Below are positions 27,350-37,145 of a DNA stretch of 64,000 bases, in pieces. Location of the stretch: contig NZ_BATP01000006.1 in NCBI RefSeq assembly GCF_000739615.1, forward strand, positions 1 through 64,000, written 5' to 3'. The notes beneath the pieces are model-generated. The model searched no databases, was not told the origin of the DNA, and was given only the letters and a program-made list of their open reading frames with translations. The stretch is from Haloferula sp. BvORR071. GTDB lineage: Bacteria > Verrucomicrobiota > Verrucomicrobiia > Verrucomicrobiales > Akkermansiaceae. Position numbers and translations under genes: made by a program. Positions within the stretch are counted from its first letter, which is position 1. Every line of letters starts with the position of its first letter.

Positions 27350-30300
27350 ATGCCCTCCGTTTTCCGCCCAGCGGCCGCCCTGCTGCCGGCGCTTCTCGCT
27401 GCACTCATCGCGCGCCCTGCGGCAGGCGCGGATCTGTTGGTAGATTTTAATTCCACCAACCAGGAAGGCGGCCCGCACAACATGAGCGGCTACCAGCCCT
27501 ACAACGCGGGCCATGAGGTCGCCGCAGACTTTTTGGCCGCCCGCACCTATAGCGCGTTCAACACCACGGTCTCCCTCAAGGTCACCTGGCCGGACACAAC
27601 GAATGTCCATGTCCAGCAGATGATCGACCGGACTGCAGGGAACGACGCCTATTGGGTCGGCCAAAAGCTCGATCTCCTCACGGACTTCATCGGCATCGAT
27701 ACCCGCACCGCGGAGGGCGGGCGCGGCAACTATGATGGTGTCACCGGCTTGCCTACGCGGATGATCTTCCGCCTCACCGGGCTCCCGACCGGCCCCTACT
27801 CCTACCGGTCCTACCACCACGATACCGAGAATCTCAATACGCCCTTCATCGTCGAATACTCGACCAACGGTGGCACCAGCTACACCACTCTTTCCGGCGG
27901 CCCGTTCCGGATGACAGATAGTAGCCCCGGCGGCACCCCGGCCTCCGCGCAGACTTACACCGGCACCGGCAATCAAGATCCGGCCACCTTGCCCTCTACC
28001 ATCAATTTCAACCTGGTTGCACAAGCCGGGCAGGATGTTTTGGTACGATACACACCGTACTCCTATGCTGCGGGCACCCACGTCCAGCTCTTCGGGGTGA
28101 ATGGCTTCGAATTGCGTGCCGTCTCGCCACCTTCGGGACCGACTGACATCGCGCTCGCGGGCAGCACGATCGCACGCACAGCGGTGGAAGGCACGGTCGT
28201 CGGCAATCTCAGCACCACCGATCCCACCCCGGCTGACACCTTCACCTACTCGCTCGCCGAAGGCCTGGGCTCAGACAACAACGCCGACTTTTCCATCGAA
28301 GGAAATACCCTCGTGGTGGAGCGGCAACTCAGCGAATACAACAATGGCCAGATTCTCTCCGTGCGCATCCGCTCCACCGATGCCAACGCGGGCTGGTTCG
28401 AAAAGATCTTCACCCTGCAGGTGGTCAATGACTCCGATGCCGACGGCTTGGACGACACATGGGAACTCCTGCACTTCCAGAACCTGAATCAAGTCGCCAG
28501 CGGCAATCCGGACAATGATGGCCTCACCAATCTGGAGGAACTGCAAGCTGGCACCGATCCACTCAATCACGATACCGATGACGACGGACTCTGGGACGGT
28601 CCGGAGCTGAAGCAGTATTTCACCAATCCGCTCAGCGCCCACAGCGATGGCGACGGCCTGACCGATCGCGAGGAAGTGCTGCAGTACTTCACCGATCCCA
28701 ATGATCCCGACTCGGATCATGACGGCTACGACGATGCCTTCGAGATCTCCCAAGGCACCAACCCGAAGAACTCCAGTGATCACCCTCCCTTCCCCCTACC
28801 GCTGAGGATCAATGAGGTGCTCGCCAGCAACGGCACCGGCCTCAGCGATGGCAATGGCGACGAGTCGGACTGGATCGAAATCTACAACCCGAATCCCTCG
28901 CCGGTGAACCTGCAGGGTTATCGCCTGACCGATAGCGCGCTGGAGCCCGGCAAGTGGGTCTTCCCCTCCGTCCAGATCGGGGCAAACTCCTATCTGGTGG
29001 TCTTCGCCTCGGGCAGTGGTGTGCCGGATGCAATGGGTAAGCTCCACACGAACTTCGCTCTCTCCGCCGACGGCGAATATCTCGCGCTCAGCCGTCCGAA
29101 CGGCAGTATCGACGACCAGTTTTCCTCCGGCTTCCCCGCGCAATTCACGGATGTCTCCTACGGCCGCCATCCCACCAGCGGAGCGCTACGCTACTTCTCG
29201 CCACCGACTCCCGGAGCGGCGAATGGCAGCGGCTACGAGGGCGTGGTCGCCCCCCCCGCCTTCTGGGTGGGCCGCGGCTTCTACGACACGGCGCAGAACG
29301 TGAGCCTCAGCTGCCCCACCCCGCTGGCCCAGATCCGCTACACCGCGGATGGATCAAAGCCGAATGTCACGACCGGCACCATCTATTCGGGTGCCCCCAT
29401 TTCCGTGACTACTACCAGCAAGCTGCGCGCGATTTCCTATCGCAGCGGCTGGCTCTCACAAGCGGTGCAAACCCACAGCTACGTCTTCGTCAATGATGTC
29501 GCCCACCAGCCGGCGAATCCCCCCGGTTGGCCCACGAACTGGGGCTACAGCTCGGATGCCGGCGCAACCGTGCCATCCGACTACGAGATGGACCCGCGGG
29601 TGGTGAATAGCACCCTGCCCGGCTACTCGATCCGCGACGCGCTGTTGGATATTCCCAGCGTCTCGATCAACATGCCGATGGCCGACTTCATCGAGCCGCC
29701 CGGTGGCATCTATGCCAGTCCACTCGACCGCGTGGAGAAGGAATGTTCGGTGGAGTATCTGCCGGTCGATGGCAGCCAAGGCTTCCAGACCGACTGCAAG
29801 GTGGAGATCCAAGGCAACGCCAGCCGCCGCCCGGCGCGCATGCAGAAGCACTCGCTGCGGCTGACCTTCAGCTCTGCGATCGGCATCCCGAAGCTCGATT
29901 TCCCGCTCTTCCCGAACTCGCCGGTCACCAAGTTCAACAAGCTGGTGCTACGTGCCTGCTTCAGCGACAGCTGGGGTCTCGTCAGCTGGGACTCCCCGCG
30001 CTACCGCCCGAATGATGCCCAGTACATGCGCGACGTGTGGATGAAGCGCAGCTTCGGGGACATGGGCCAGCCGACCAGCTACGGCCGTTACGTCCACCTC
30101 TACGTGAACGGGCTCTACTTCGGACTCCATGATTTCACCGAACGGCTGGAGGATGACTTCTACGCGGAACACCTCGGCGGTAGGTCCGAGGATTGGGAGG
30201 TGAATGCCGACTTCGCTACCGGCAGCCCGCGGTGGACCCAGATGATGGCGATTGCGAACTCAGCAAACATATCCACCCCCGCCGGCCTCGCGTCGATTCA

Positions 30301-33031
30301 GCCCTACATCGATCTGGAAAACTTCGCGGACTACATGATCCTGCATTTCTACGGCGATGCCGAGGACTGGCCGCATCACAATGGCTACGCCGCAGCCAAC
30401 GCGATAAGTGGTGATGGCAAGTTCCGCTTCTCCGTCTGGGATCAGGAGATTGCCCTGAACAAGTTCACTTGGAACCGCTACAGCACCAATCCCGGCAACA
30501 ACACCGCCGGCACGCTATTCCAGCGTCTGCGGCTCAATCCCGGCTTCCGCCTGATCTTCGCGGACCGGGTCAAGAAGGCAATGTTCGATGGTGGCGCGCT
30601 CACGGTGGCCAAGAGCGGCGGCCGCTATCTCAATATCGCCGCGCAGATCGACAAGGCCATCGTCGCCGAGTCCGCACGCTGGGGCGACACCGCGGACAAG
30701 ACACCCTACGGCAGCACCATTGCGCAGCCGGTGCCACTCAACAACCTGGACTCCGACAATTATCCGCCGGCTCCTCATGCCAGCGATCCGGGCGGCATTT
30801 ACTTCACCCGCGAGGACTCGTGGCTGGTCGAGCGCGACCTCACGGTAAACTACTACATTCCCATCGTTAACAGCTCCACGGACAGTCGCGGCCTGATCCA
30901 GGAACTGCGTGCCAACAATCTCTATCCGGCACTCGATGCCCCGACCTTCAGCCAGCACGGCGGCATCCTCCCGCCGGCCCAGCCGCTATCCATCACCGCA
31001 CCGCTGGGTGACATTTATTACACCATCAATGGCAGCGATCCGGCCGACCCGGCCACTGGCAATCCGGCGGCTGGCAGCACGCTTTACACCGCCCCCTTCA
31101 CGCTGCCATCCGCCCTGACCGTGAAAGCCCGCGCGCGGCTCAGCGACGGCACTTGGAGCGCGCTGCTCGCCGCCTCCTTCCAGCCGGAGCAACTGGTCGC
31201 CGAGTTCATTCCCGGCGGCAGCGAGAGTTGGAACGTCGATGCCAACTGGACTAATCCACCCTATCCCAACAGCAGCGGCGCCCGTGCCCGTATCCTCGCT
31301 CCGGCGAGCGGCGACAGGAATATCGATCTGATCGGTGCGACCACCGTCGGCGAGCTCGTCTTCGAGCAGGGCAGCACCACTTTCCGCAACCGCGTGCGCG
31401 ACCAATTCGTGGTGAATCCGCTGAGTTTCCAGTCCGCGCAGGGCAACGCCTTGCTCCGCGTGAACGGCTCGGGCACCGGCTGGGTGGAGTTTGAACTCGC
31501 CTCCCAATGCACCCTCAATTCGCCGCTCACCGTTGAGGTGAACAACATTGTCGGCAACAAGGACTTCGGCGCGCTGCGGCTGCGCACCGTCTGGAATGGC
31601 AGCGGCGGCTTGACCAAGACCGGACCCGGCCTCGCTTCCCTAACAGGTGAGGGCAAGCTTTACACCGGCCCTACCCTCATCAGCCAAGGCGTGCTGGCGG
31701 TCAGCGCTCCCGCCACCATGACTGCGAGTTCATCGGTAACCGTAAGTCCAGGTGGACAACTCCGCCTGACTTCCACTGGCACTCCCGAAGAACCGGGCCT
31801 CCATGCCTTCGGAGGGCCGATTCAACTCAGCGGCATGGGTCGCAGCGGCGTCGTCGAAGGTGCAGGCATGGGGGTGCTCGGTGCCCTGCGTTACGATCCG
31901 GGCAATAGCGAGAACTACGCCAAGGTGACCAATCCAATCGCCTTCGCCGGTGCCAGCGACCTCCACGTGGATGGCAGCGACAATCACCTCGAACTTGGCG
32001 GCACACTCTCCGGCAACTCCGGTTGGGTGAAGAGCGGTGGCGGTGTCCTCCGGCTCTCCGGAAACAGCCCCTCCTATCTCGGCGCGATCCAAGTGGACAA
32101 CGGCAGCTTGGAGTTGGCGGGCAATCTTGGCAGCGCGATTCAGCTGGCCTCCGGCACCTCGCTCAGCGGCTACGGCCACAGCGGTGCACTCACGGGCAGC
32201 GGCAGCCTCCTCGTGGATCGCGGCATCCTCCATGCGGACTCCCTCTCGGGCTTGGCAGCGACCTTCGTCTTCTCTCAAACCGGGTCGCCGGATTTCTCGC
32301 AAACCGCCAATGCTGGCAACGGCACCTTGGTCGCAGACCAACTCAGCGGGCCGATCTCGAGCCTCACGCTCTATCTCGATCTAGCCTCGCTGCAAGCCGG
32401 CGACCGTCTCCGCGGCGGCCTCCTGCTGCCGCCCGGCAGCGATTGGCAGGCGGCGCTCGTCGAATCCGCTCCGCAGGTTTTCGCACCGGATGATGCTGGC
32501 GGGCAGTTCTTCAATGGTCGCACGTGGTCCCTCGTCTCCAACGCCCGCCTGACCCGCGTGCCCATCACGGTGAATCTCGGCCAAGGCAATATCAACGCGG
32601 AGATCCTCGAAGTCCGCCTCGATGGCGCTCCCACCCATTTCGCCGCGTGGCAAGCCGCTGCCTTCACCCCGGCCCAACTCGGCAACCCGGCGATCTCCGG
32701 GGAGAATGCAGCACCTTTCGGCGATGGTGTCCCGAACCTCCTCCGCTATGCGCTCGGCACCAGCGGAGCCGGACAGGTAAGTCTTCCGGAACTCGTCCGC
32801 AACGGCGGCAGTGCCAGCTTCCGCTTCCGCTACAATCCCGCCCTCTTCGACTTGGTCTATCAGGTCGAAGCCACCACCAACCTCTCCGATTGGTCGAACC
32901 CGGTGATCCTGTTCAATTCCACCAGCTCGTCCCTCCAGCCCTCACCCGACGGTTACCTGACCATCACCGATCCATCGCCACTCCAGATCCGCCGCTTCTA
33001 TCGCCTGCGGGTGATCCGGCAAGCACCGTGA
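27350..33031 (+). CDS. Giant secreted CotH-kinase/lamin-tail surface protein
   Basis: A 1893-residue extracellular protein. Order along the chain: signal peptide (about 1-26), N-terminal unassigned domain, cadherin-like region at about 270-355 (FTYSLAEGLGSDNNADFSI), Ca-binding thrombospondin-3-like repeats at about 360-475 (NDSDADGLDDTW, DTDDDGLWD, HSDGDGLTD, DSDHDGYDD), lamin-tail domain at about 485-600, a chitobiase C-terminal-like module near 657-700 (IRYTADGSKPN), a CotH kinase-like domain at about 800-1180 (CKVEIQGNASRRPARMQKHS, FSVWDQEIALNKF), a second chitobiase-like module near 1220 (YYTINGSDPADP), two autotransporter-associated beta-strand repeats near 1417 and 1557 (GGLTKTGPGLASLTG, SGWVKSGGGVLRLSG), and a C-terminal region (GDGVPNLLRYALG) common to exported Verrucomicrobia proteins. 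Likely displayed on or shed from the cell; substrate unknown. Confidence 0.88.
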   Translation: MPSVFRPAAALLPALLAALIARPAAGADLLVDFNSTNQEGGPHNMSGYQPYNAGHEVAADFLAARTYSAFNTTVSLKVTWPDTTNVHVQQMIDRTAGNDAYWVGQKLDLLTDFIGIDTRTAEGGRGNYDGVTGLPTRMIFRLTGLPTGPYSYRSYHHDTENLNTPFIVEYSTNGGTSYTTLSGGPFRMTDSSPGGTPASAQTYTGTGNQDPATLPSTINFNLVAQAGQDVLVRYTPYSYAAGTHVQLFGVNGFELRAVSPPSGPTDIALAGSTIARTAVEGTVVGNLSTTDPTPADTFTYSLAEGLGSDNNADFSIEGNTLVVERQLSEYNNGQILSVRIRSTDANAGWFEKIFTLQVVNDSDADGLDDTWELLHFQNLNQVASGNPDNDGLTNLEELQAGTDPLNHDTDDDGLWDGPELKQYFTNPLSAHSDGDGLTDREEVLQYFTDPNDPDSDHDGYDDAFEISQGTNPKNSSDHPPFPLPLRINEVLASNGTGLSDGNGDESDWIEIYNPNPSPVNLQGYRLTDSALEPGKWVFPSVQIGANSYLVVFASGSGVPDAMGKLHTNFALSADGEYLALSRPNGSIDDQFSSGFPAQFTDVSYGRHPTSGALRYFSPPTPGAANGSGYEGVVAPPAFWVGRGFYDTAQNVSLSCPTPLAQIRYTADGSKPNVTTGTIYSGAPISVTTTSKLRAISYRSGWLSQAVQTHSYVFVNDVAHQPANPPGWPTNWGYSSDAGATVPSDYEMDPRVVNSTLPGYSIRDALLDIPSVSINMPMADFIEPPGGIYASPLDRVEKECSVEYLPVDGSQGFQTDCKVEIQGNASRRPARMQKHSLRLTFSSAIGIPKLDFPLFPNSPVTKFNKLVLRACFSDSWGLVSWDSPRYRPNDAQYMRDVWMKRSFGDMGQPTSYGRYVHLYVNGLYFGLHDFTERLEDDFYAEHLGGRSEDWEVNADFATGSPRWTQMMAIANSANISTPAGLASIQPYIDLENFADYMILHFYGDAEDWPHHNGYAAANAISGDGKFRFSVWDQEIALNKFTWNRYSTNPGNNTAGTLFQRLRLNPGFRLIFADRVKKAMFDGGALTVAKSGGRYLNIAAQIDKAIVAESARWGDTADKTPYGSTIAQPVPLNNLDSDNYPPAPHASDPGGIYFTREDSWLVERDLTVNYYIPIVNSSTDSRGLIQELRANNLYPALDAPTFSQHGGILPPAQPLSITAPLGDIYYTINGSDPADPATGNPAAGSTLYTAPFTLPSALTVKARARLSDGTWSALLAASFQPEQLVAEFIPGGSESWNVDANWTNPPYPNSSGARARILAPASGDRNIDLIGATTVGELVFEQGSTTFRNRVRDQFVVNPLSFQSAQGNALLRVNGSGTGWVEFELASQCTLNSPLTVEVNNIVGNKDFGALRLRTVWNGSGGLTKTGPGLASLTGEGKLYTGPTLISQGVLAVSAPATMTASSSVTVSPGGQLRLTSTGTPEEPGLHAFGGPIQLSGMGRSGVVEGAGMGVLGALRYDPGNSENYAKVTNPIAFAGASDLHVDGSDNHLELGGTLSGNSGWVKSGGGVLRLSGNSPSYLGAIQVDNGSLELAGNLGSAIQLASGTSLSGYGHSGALTGSGSLLVDRGILHADSLSGLAATFVFSQTGSPDFSQTANAGNGTLVADQLSGPISSLTLYLDLASLQAGDRLRGGLLLPPGSDWQAALVESAPQVFAPDDAGGQFFNGRTWSLVSNARLTRVPITVNLGQGNINAEILEVRLDGAPTHFAAWQAAAFTPAQLGNPAISGENAAPFGDGVPNLLRYALGTSGAGQVSLPELVRNGGSASFRFRYNPALFDLVYQVEATTNLSDWSNPVILFNSTSSSLQPSPDGYLTITDPSPLQIRRFYRLRVIRQAP

Positions 33032-33204
33032 GGCATTTCGCAATGTCCCGCGATCACGTAATACCAGACGGGGGAGAAATCGGACATAGTCGTCCGCGTA
33101 AGGGAAATTGCACAGCTCCCCCAAAGCAAACAACGGGACATTAAGACCCTCGGCCACTGGAACGGTTCCCCCCTCTAGTGTCCGGGGGTCATGTCGCGCC
33201 ACCC

Positions 33205-33260
33205 TGTAGCGTCGGTCTATGACCGTCGCACTTCCGCGGCCACAAGCCGTATCGTGGGAT
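33205..33260. repeat. REP-like two-hairpin repeat, copy 2
   Basis: Same 56-bp unit as 7245-7300 with six substitutions; the first stem has one mismatch (GCGTCGGTC / GACCGTCGC) and the second keeps GCGGC / GCCGT. It lies between the convergent CotH and MscS genes, where it could act as a transcription end signal. CCCCC and GGGGG at 33170-33189 may form another small stem nearby. Confidence 0.75.
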
Positions 33261-33266
33261 GCCTGG

Positions 33267-34925
33267 TCAAGACACCGTGGCCTGGTGAATCACCATCTGC
33301 GGGAAGGGAATGTCCCATTCCCTCTCATTGCATATGTCGATGCAAGCCGCTTGGATCATCCGCTCCAGCGCTGAGAAGCGTTGCGCCGCCTCGCCATTGA
33401 AGTCGGCCATCACCCGGTAATCGAGCGAACTCGCGCCCGCGGCATTGAACTCGACGCGAACCGAGCGCACCAGCTCGCGGCCCAAGTTCTCAACCAAGTG
33501 TCTCAGCACGCTTTCCTGCAGCGCCTCAGGAATTTCACTCGTGGCTCCAGCGCGGTGTCCATAACCGATGCCGAAAACCGTGGCGACGCGGAAGCCGCGG
33601 GACAGGTTCTCCGGACGTTGATCCAGGAAATCGGCAGTTGGATAGGTCTTCAAGCTGCCACCCAGACGCAGCACGACCACCTGTTCCGGGGTCTGCTGCA
33701 GCACCTTGCCGAAGGTCGCATCAGACAGCCGCACCCAGTCGTTTTCCTTGGTCGGAAACCATGGCTCCTTCGCCTCTGAAATGCGGGAGTGCAGCGGCAG
33801 CACATCCTTCACCGGCAAGCGCATGGTTCCCCCGGTCAGCTCGGGATTACTAAAGTCGCAGTACATGTTCAGCGTATCCACCCGCCAAGGGATCCCGCTG
33901 TAGATCAGGCGCTCACCCTGCCGCACCGGACCGAGGTTGAGGATCACCTTGATCTGCTCGATGTAAGGGGGCAGCGCGCGCTTGGAAGCCCACAGCAGGC
34001 CGAGAATGAAGATGATCGTGATCGCCAGCATCAGCCAGTCGCCCTTCAGATAGAAGATCAGCGTGGCGGTGAAGACAGCAAGCACCACTGCGGCCGCCGC
34101 CACGATCAGATCCGCGGAACGCGCCATCAGCCCGTTTCCGCGCTTGCGGTGCAGCGGACTGATCTTGCGCACGCCGCGGTAGATCCGCCGCGTGACCAGG
34201 TAGACCACCAGAGCCGAGCCGAAGGCCAGCAGGAGGTTCAGCCCGCGACTACGCCAGAAATCGGAGAGCATCCCCGAGATCATGTCCAAGGCGGAGGGCG
34301 TATTCTTCTCCCGCTCCTCGATTTGCCGCGACAGGGTCTGGGTCTCGCTCGACGCCTCGTCCACCCGGCTGGTCCATAGATTACGGATGGCATCCAACTC
34401 GGTTTTGACATCGCCATTCTCCGCGGAGGCCAAAGCCACCTTGGCGCGATCAAGCGCCGCCTTCGAAACCTTCTGCCGTTCCGACCACACCCGCAGTTCG
34501 GAACGCAGCTCCTCCATCTCGCGCGGCTTGGAGGTCGCCTCGCGAAGACCGTTGAACAGCGGCTTGAGGAGATCCTTGAACTCGTTGTCGAAGCTCGCCT
34601 CCTCCTCCGCGGCGCTCAGGTAGGCGCTGTCCTCCACTCCCGTTGCCACGATCCGGAAGTTCGAGCGCAACTGGTTCACCCGCTCGCGCTGGGCATCCAC
34701 CCGCGTCGTGATTTCCTTTTTCGCTTCGTCGGTCGGCGCCTTCGCCAGCTCGGCACGCAGACTCTCCAGCTCTTTCTCAGCGTTGAGGATCGCCGGGATC
34801 AGACCCTGCAGGGTCTCCAGATTCTTCGCGACATCGGCCGGCGGCGGCAGAGCCTTCGGCTTCTTCTGCGCGAAGGCGGTGCCAGCCACCATCAAGAGGA
34901 CTGCGATAACCCGGAGCAAAATCAT
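33267..34925 (-). CDS. MscS-family mechanosensitive channel with coiled-coil periplasmic domain
   Basis: Predicted osmotic safety valve in the inner membrane. The 552 residues carry a signal peptide (about 1-19), a long helical, charged domain (about 25-215) predicted to be periplasmic coiled coil, then membrane helices near 225-245 (LNLLLAFGSALVVYLV), 265-290 and 290-310. The MscS beta domain follows at about 330-400 (VRQGERLIYSGIPWRVDTL, then GGTMRLPVKDV) and the C-terminal alpha/beta domain with FRVATVFGIGYGHR and GASSLDYRVMADFNGEA. Large MscS relatives of this plan resemble MscK/YbdG-like members. ATG start, minus strand; the ispE gene upstream begins a separate unit. Confidence 0.88.
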   Translation of the reverse strand: MILLRVIAVLLMVAGTAFAQKKPKALPPPADVAKNLETLQGLIPAILNAEKELESLRAELAKAPTDEAKKEITTRVDAQRERVNQLRSNFRIVATGVEDSAYLSAAEEEASFDNEFKDLLKPLFNGLREATSKPREMEELRSELRVWSERQKVSKAALDRAKVALASAENGDVKTELDAIRNLWTSRVDEASSETQTLSRQIEEREKNTPSALDMISGMLSDFWRSRGLNLLLAFGSALVVYLVTRRIYRGVRKISPLHRKRGNGLMARSADLIVAAAAVVLAVFTATLIFYLKGDWLMLAITIIFILGLLWASKRALPPYIEQIKVILNLGPVRQGERLIYSGIPWRVDTLNMYCDFSNPELTGGTMRLPVKDVLPLHSRISEAKEPWFPTKENDWVRLSDATFGKVLQQTPEQVVVLRLGGSLKTYPTADFLDQRPENLSRGFRVATVFGIGYGHRAGATSEIPEALQESVLRHLVENLGRELVRSVRVEFNAAGASSLDYRVMADFNGEAAQRFSALERMIQAACIDICNEREWDIPFPQMVIHQATVS

Positions 34926-34956
34926 GGCCGGACCCTAGGACAGGCCCGCACGGCCC

Positions 34957-35802
34957 TCAACCCCCGATGACTCCATGCCAAGCCCATAGCGTGGGATCGA
35001 GCTCCGCCCGTGCTGCAGTGATGATCCCATCAGCTTTCGAGGCATCCTCCAGCACCGCGAACATGGTTGAACCGGAACCGCTCATCAGCGCCCCTGTCAC
35101 TCCTTCCCTGGCCACCAGCCAAGCCTTCACCTCGGCTAGGAAGAGATGCTTCTCAAACACCGGGCGCTCCAGATCATTCACCAACTCGCCCCACGAGAAA
35201 ACCTGCGGGCCGTAGGCGATCCCCGGCAGCTCCCGCGAATCCTTCCAACGCTTGTAGGCATCCGGCGTGGCCACCCCGAAGTTCGGCTTCAGCAGCAGCA
35301 CTGTTAGAGCGGGTAGGGCCGCAGCCGCCTCAATGGTCTCGCCGCGCCCCGTCGCCCGTGCGACTGGCGGCCCGAGGAAGAAAGGAATATCCGAGCCTAG
35401 CGTCGCGGAAACCTCCATCAGTCGCACCGTGCCAACAGGATTCCCGCTCAAGCGGTCCAGCGCCTCGAAAGTCGCCGCAGCATCGCTGCTGCCGCCACCG
35501 AGCCCCGCGCCGTGCGGCACCCGCTTCTCCAAGCGAATCGCCAGCGGCTGAGCAAACCCCGTCGCTTCCCGGTAGGCAGCCACCGCCTTCAGCACCAGAT
35601 TGCTGCCATCGGCGGGCACCGTGGGATCGTCGCAGGTAAAGGCATCCGTCGCCGCAGGCTGGACGCTCAGCCGGTCGCAAAGCCCAGGCAGCCGCACCAT
35701 GACCGAGTCAATCTCGTGAAAGCCATCCTCCCGCCGGCGCAGCACGCGCAGGGAAAGATTCAGCTTCGCCGGAGCATCCAAAACCATCGCCTCCTCGCTC
35801 AT
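34957..35802 (-). CDS. ispE: 4-(cytidine 5'-diphospho)-2-C-methyl-D-erythritol kinase
   Basis: ATP-dependent phosphorylation of CDP-methylerythritol, the third-last group of steps of the non-mevalonate isoprenoid route. The 281 residues show LDAPAKLNLSLRVLRRREDG at the N-terminus, the GHMP ATP-binding motif PHGAGLGGGSSDAAATF near 100, and the C-terminal GALMSGSGSTMFAVLE. The ATG overlaps the stop of the upstream nucleosidase-like gene by 4 bp, so the two are translationally coupled. Confidence 0.95.
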   Translation of the reverse strand: MSEEAMVLDAPAKLNLSLRVLRRREDGFHEIDSVMVRLPGLCDRLSVQPAATDAFTCDDPTVPADGSNLVLKAVAAYREATGFAQPLAIRLEKRVPHGAGLGGGSSDAAATFEALDRLSGNPVGTVRLMEVSATLGSDIPFFLGPPVARATGRGETIEAAAALPALTVLLLKPNFGVATPDAYKRWKDSRELPGIAYGPQVFSWGELVNDLERPVFEKHLFLAEVKAWLVAREGVTGALMSGSGSTMFAVLEDASKADGIITAARAELDPTLWAWHGVIGG

Positions 35803-36482
35803 CTCACGCCCTCCCCTGCAATCAAGGCCAGCATCCGCCCGGTATTCCCCTTCTCGATCCGGTAGCTGTAGAAGCTCTCCAGATCGCAGGCGGTATCCTC
35901 GCCGAGGTCGTGAAACTCGCCCACACCCACCGCCGCCGCCTGCCGCGCAATTTCCTTCGCAAAATCGATCTCATAATTCGGCGGCCGAATGCATGGTCCA
36001 AGGACCACCACCAGATCTTGCGCCCGGGTCCCGTAGGTGCGCGCCATCAGCGCTACGCCCTCTTCGAGGATCCCCAGCTCGGTGCCCTTCTTACCGGAGT
36101 GCAACAAGCCCACCGCTCCGGTACCTCGGTCGGCCAGCCAGATGGCACCGCAATCCGCCACGTAAATTCCCAGCACCTCGCCTGCGGTCCCGGTCACGAG
36201 ACCATCGGCACTTGGCACCACCGGTAGCCCGTCGCCGCCCGGAATCGTCGCCGCGCCCGGCACGGTCGCAACGCCCTTGCCGTGGACCTGCTCGGCCCGC
36301 CACCAGCGCTCTGCGCCGAAGTCGGCTCGTACCCGGGCTTCGTGGAGAGGCCGCAGCCGCGCCAAGGTTTCATCACGATCGGTGGTCGTCTCCACCCCAG
36401 CCAAACGCCCGATCCAAGCCGCCTTGAAGCCGGGCAACCGGTTGATCGGGTCTAAAAAAGAGAGCGCCTCCGTCACGGGCAC
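35799..36482 (-). CDS. pgeF: Multicopper polyphenol oxidase-fold purine nucleoside phosphorylase (YfiH/PgeF family)
   Basis: Family of cytosolic proteins with purine nucleoside phosphorylase/peptidoglycan editing roles, formerly called laccase domain. The 227 residues show RAEQVHGKGVA, SADGLVTGTAGEVLGIYVAD with the conserved Cys in VADCG, LLHSGKKGTELGILEEG, and VVVLGPCIRPPNYE. The family's HAGWRG is replaced by HSGKKG, though His and Cys ligands are kept, so activity is probable but not certain. The start is GTG at 36482. It overlaps ispE and follows marR by 58 bp. Confidence 0.88.
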   Translation of the reverse strand: MPVTEALSFLDPINRLPGFKAAWIGRLAGVETTTDRDETLARLRPLHEARVRADFGAERWWRAEQVHGKGVATVPGAATIPGGDGLPVVPSADGLVTGTAGEVLGIYVADCGAIWLADRGTGAVGLLHSGKKGTELGILEEGVALMARTYGTRAQDLVVVLGPCIRPPNYEIDFAKEIARQAAAVGVGEFHDLGEDTACDLESFYSYRIEKGNTGRMLALIAGEGVR

Positions 36483-36540
36483 AAACCGTAACGGAGGCGC
36501 GATCGATCCGCCTAGGGGTTTTTATCGGCGGCCTCGTCGC

Positions 36541-36999
36541 TCACGCGATAGCGCGCGCCCGAATGGCACGCTTCGTGTGCTCGACGGCCTCTGCCTGGTC
36601 TTCGTCCAGTTCGGACAGAATTCCTGCGAGGTCCGCGGCAATTTCCTTCCGCATTCTGTTCACCAGATCCACACCCTTGCTAGTGATGCGGACCATGATT
36701 TTGCGGCGATCTTCCGCGGCGTGGACGCGTTCGACATACCCCAGCTTCTCCAATCGGTCGACGAGGCCAGTGGCCGCGGCGGTCGAATGGCCCATCTTTT
36801 TCGCGATATCCGACATGGTCAGATAGTCTTCGCTAGAAAGGTAGGTCAGGAGGAAGAACTGGGGGAATGACACGTTACCCTTGTTGAGTTCGTTCGACAG
36901 GTTGAGAATGCAGCTACGCTGCGTTAACATGACGAAGTCAGCGATACGATCTGCATCGACGTGCTGGGCGCTGGACGCGCCCGAGGTGCTCAGTTTCAT
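36541..36999 (-). CDS. MarR family transcriptional regulator
   Basis: A 152-residue winged-helix regulator. Visible are the helix-turn-helix (LTMSDIAKKMGHSTAAATG, with recognition helix LVDRLEKLGYVERV) and the wing phrase HAAEDRRKIMVRITSKG, which is typical MarR. It is the first gene of a minus-strand group with pgeF and ispE 58 bp downstream, so it may regulate that group or itself. Ligand unknown. The ATG is well supported; the intergenic region 37000-37145 is AT-rich and probably holds its promoter. Confidence 0.93.
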   Translation of the reverse strand: MKLSTSGASSAQHVDADRIADFVMLTQRSCILNLSNELNKGNVSFPQFFLLTYLSSEDYLTMSDIAKKMGHSTAAATGLVDRLEKLGYVERVHAAEDRRKIMVRITSKGVDLVNRMRKEIAADLAGILSELDEDQAEAVEHTKRAIRARAIA

Positions 37000-37145
37000 G
37001 GCTGGTTGTAGTATTCATCTTTCGGGACATGTAAGGGAGCACAGCCTTTGCGAGGAAGAACCTAACAAGGATGCCGAACTGTAAGCAAGACCAAATTTCA
37101 AATTTATCGCCTAACACTACGAATTTAGGCCGATCGTTTTGAAAT

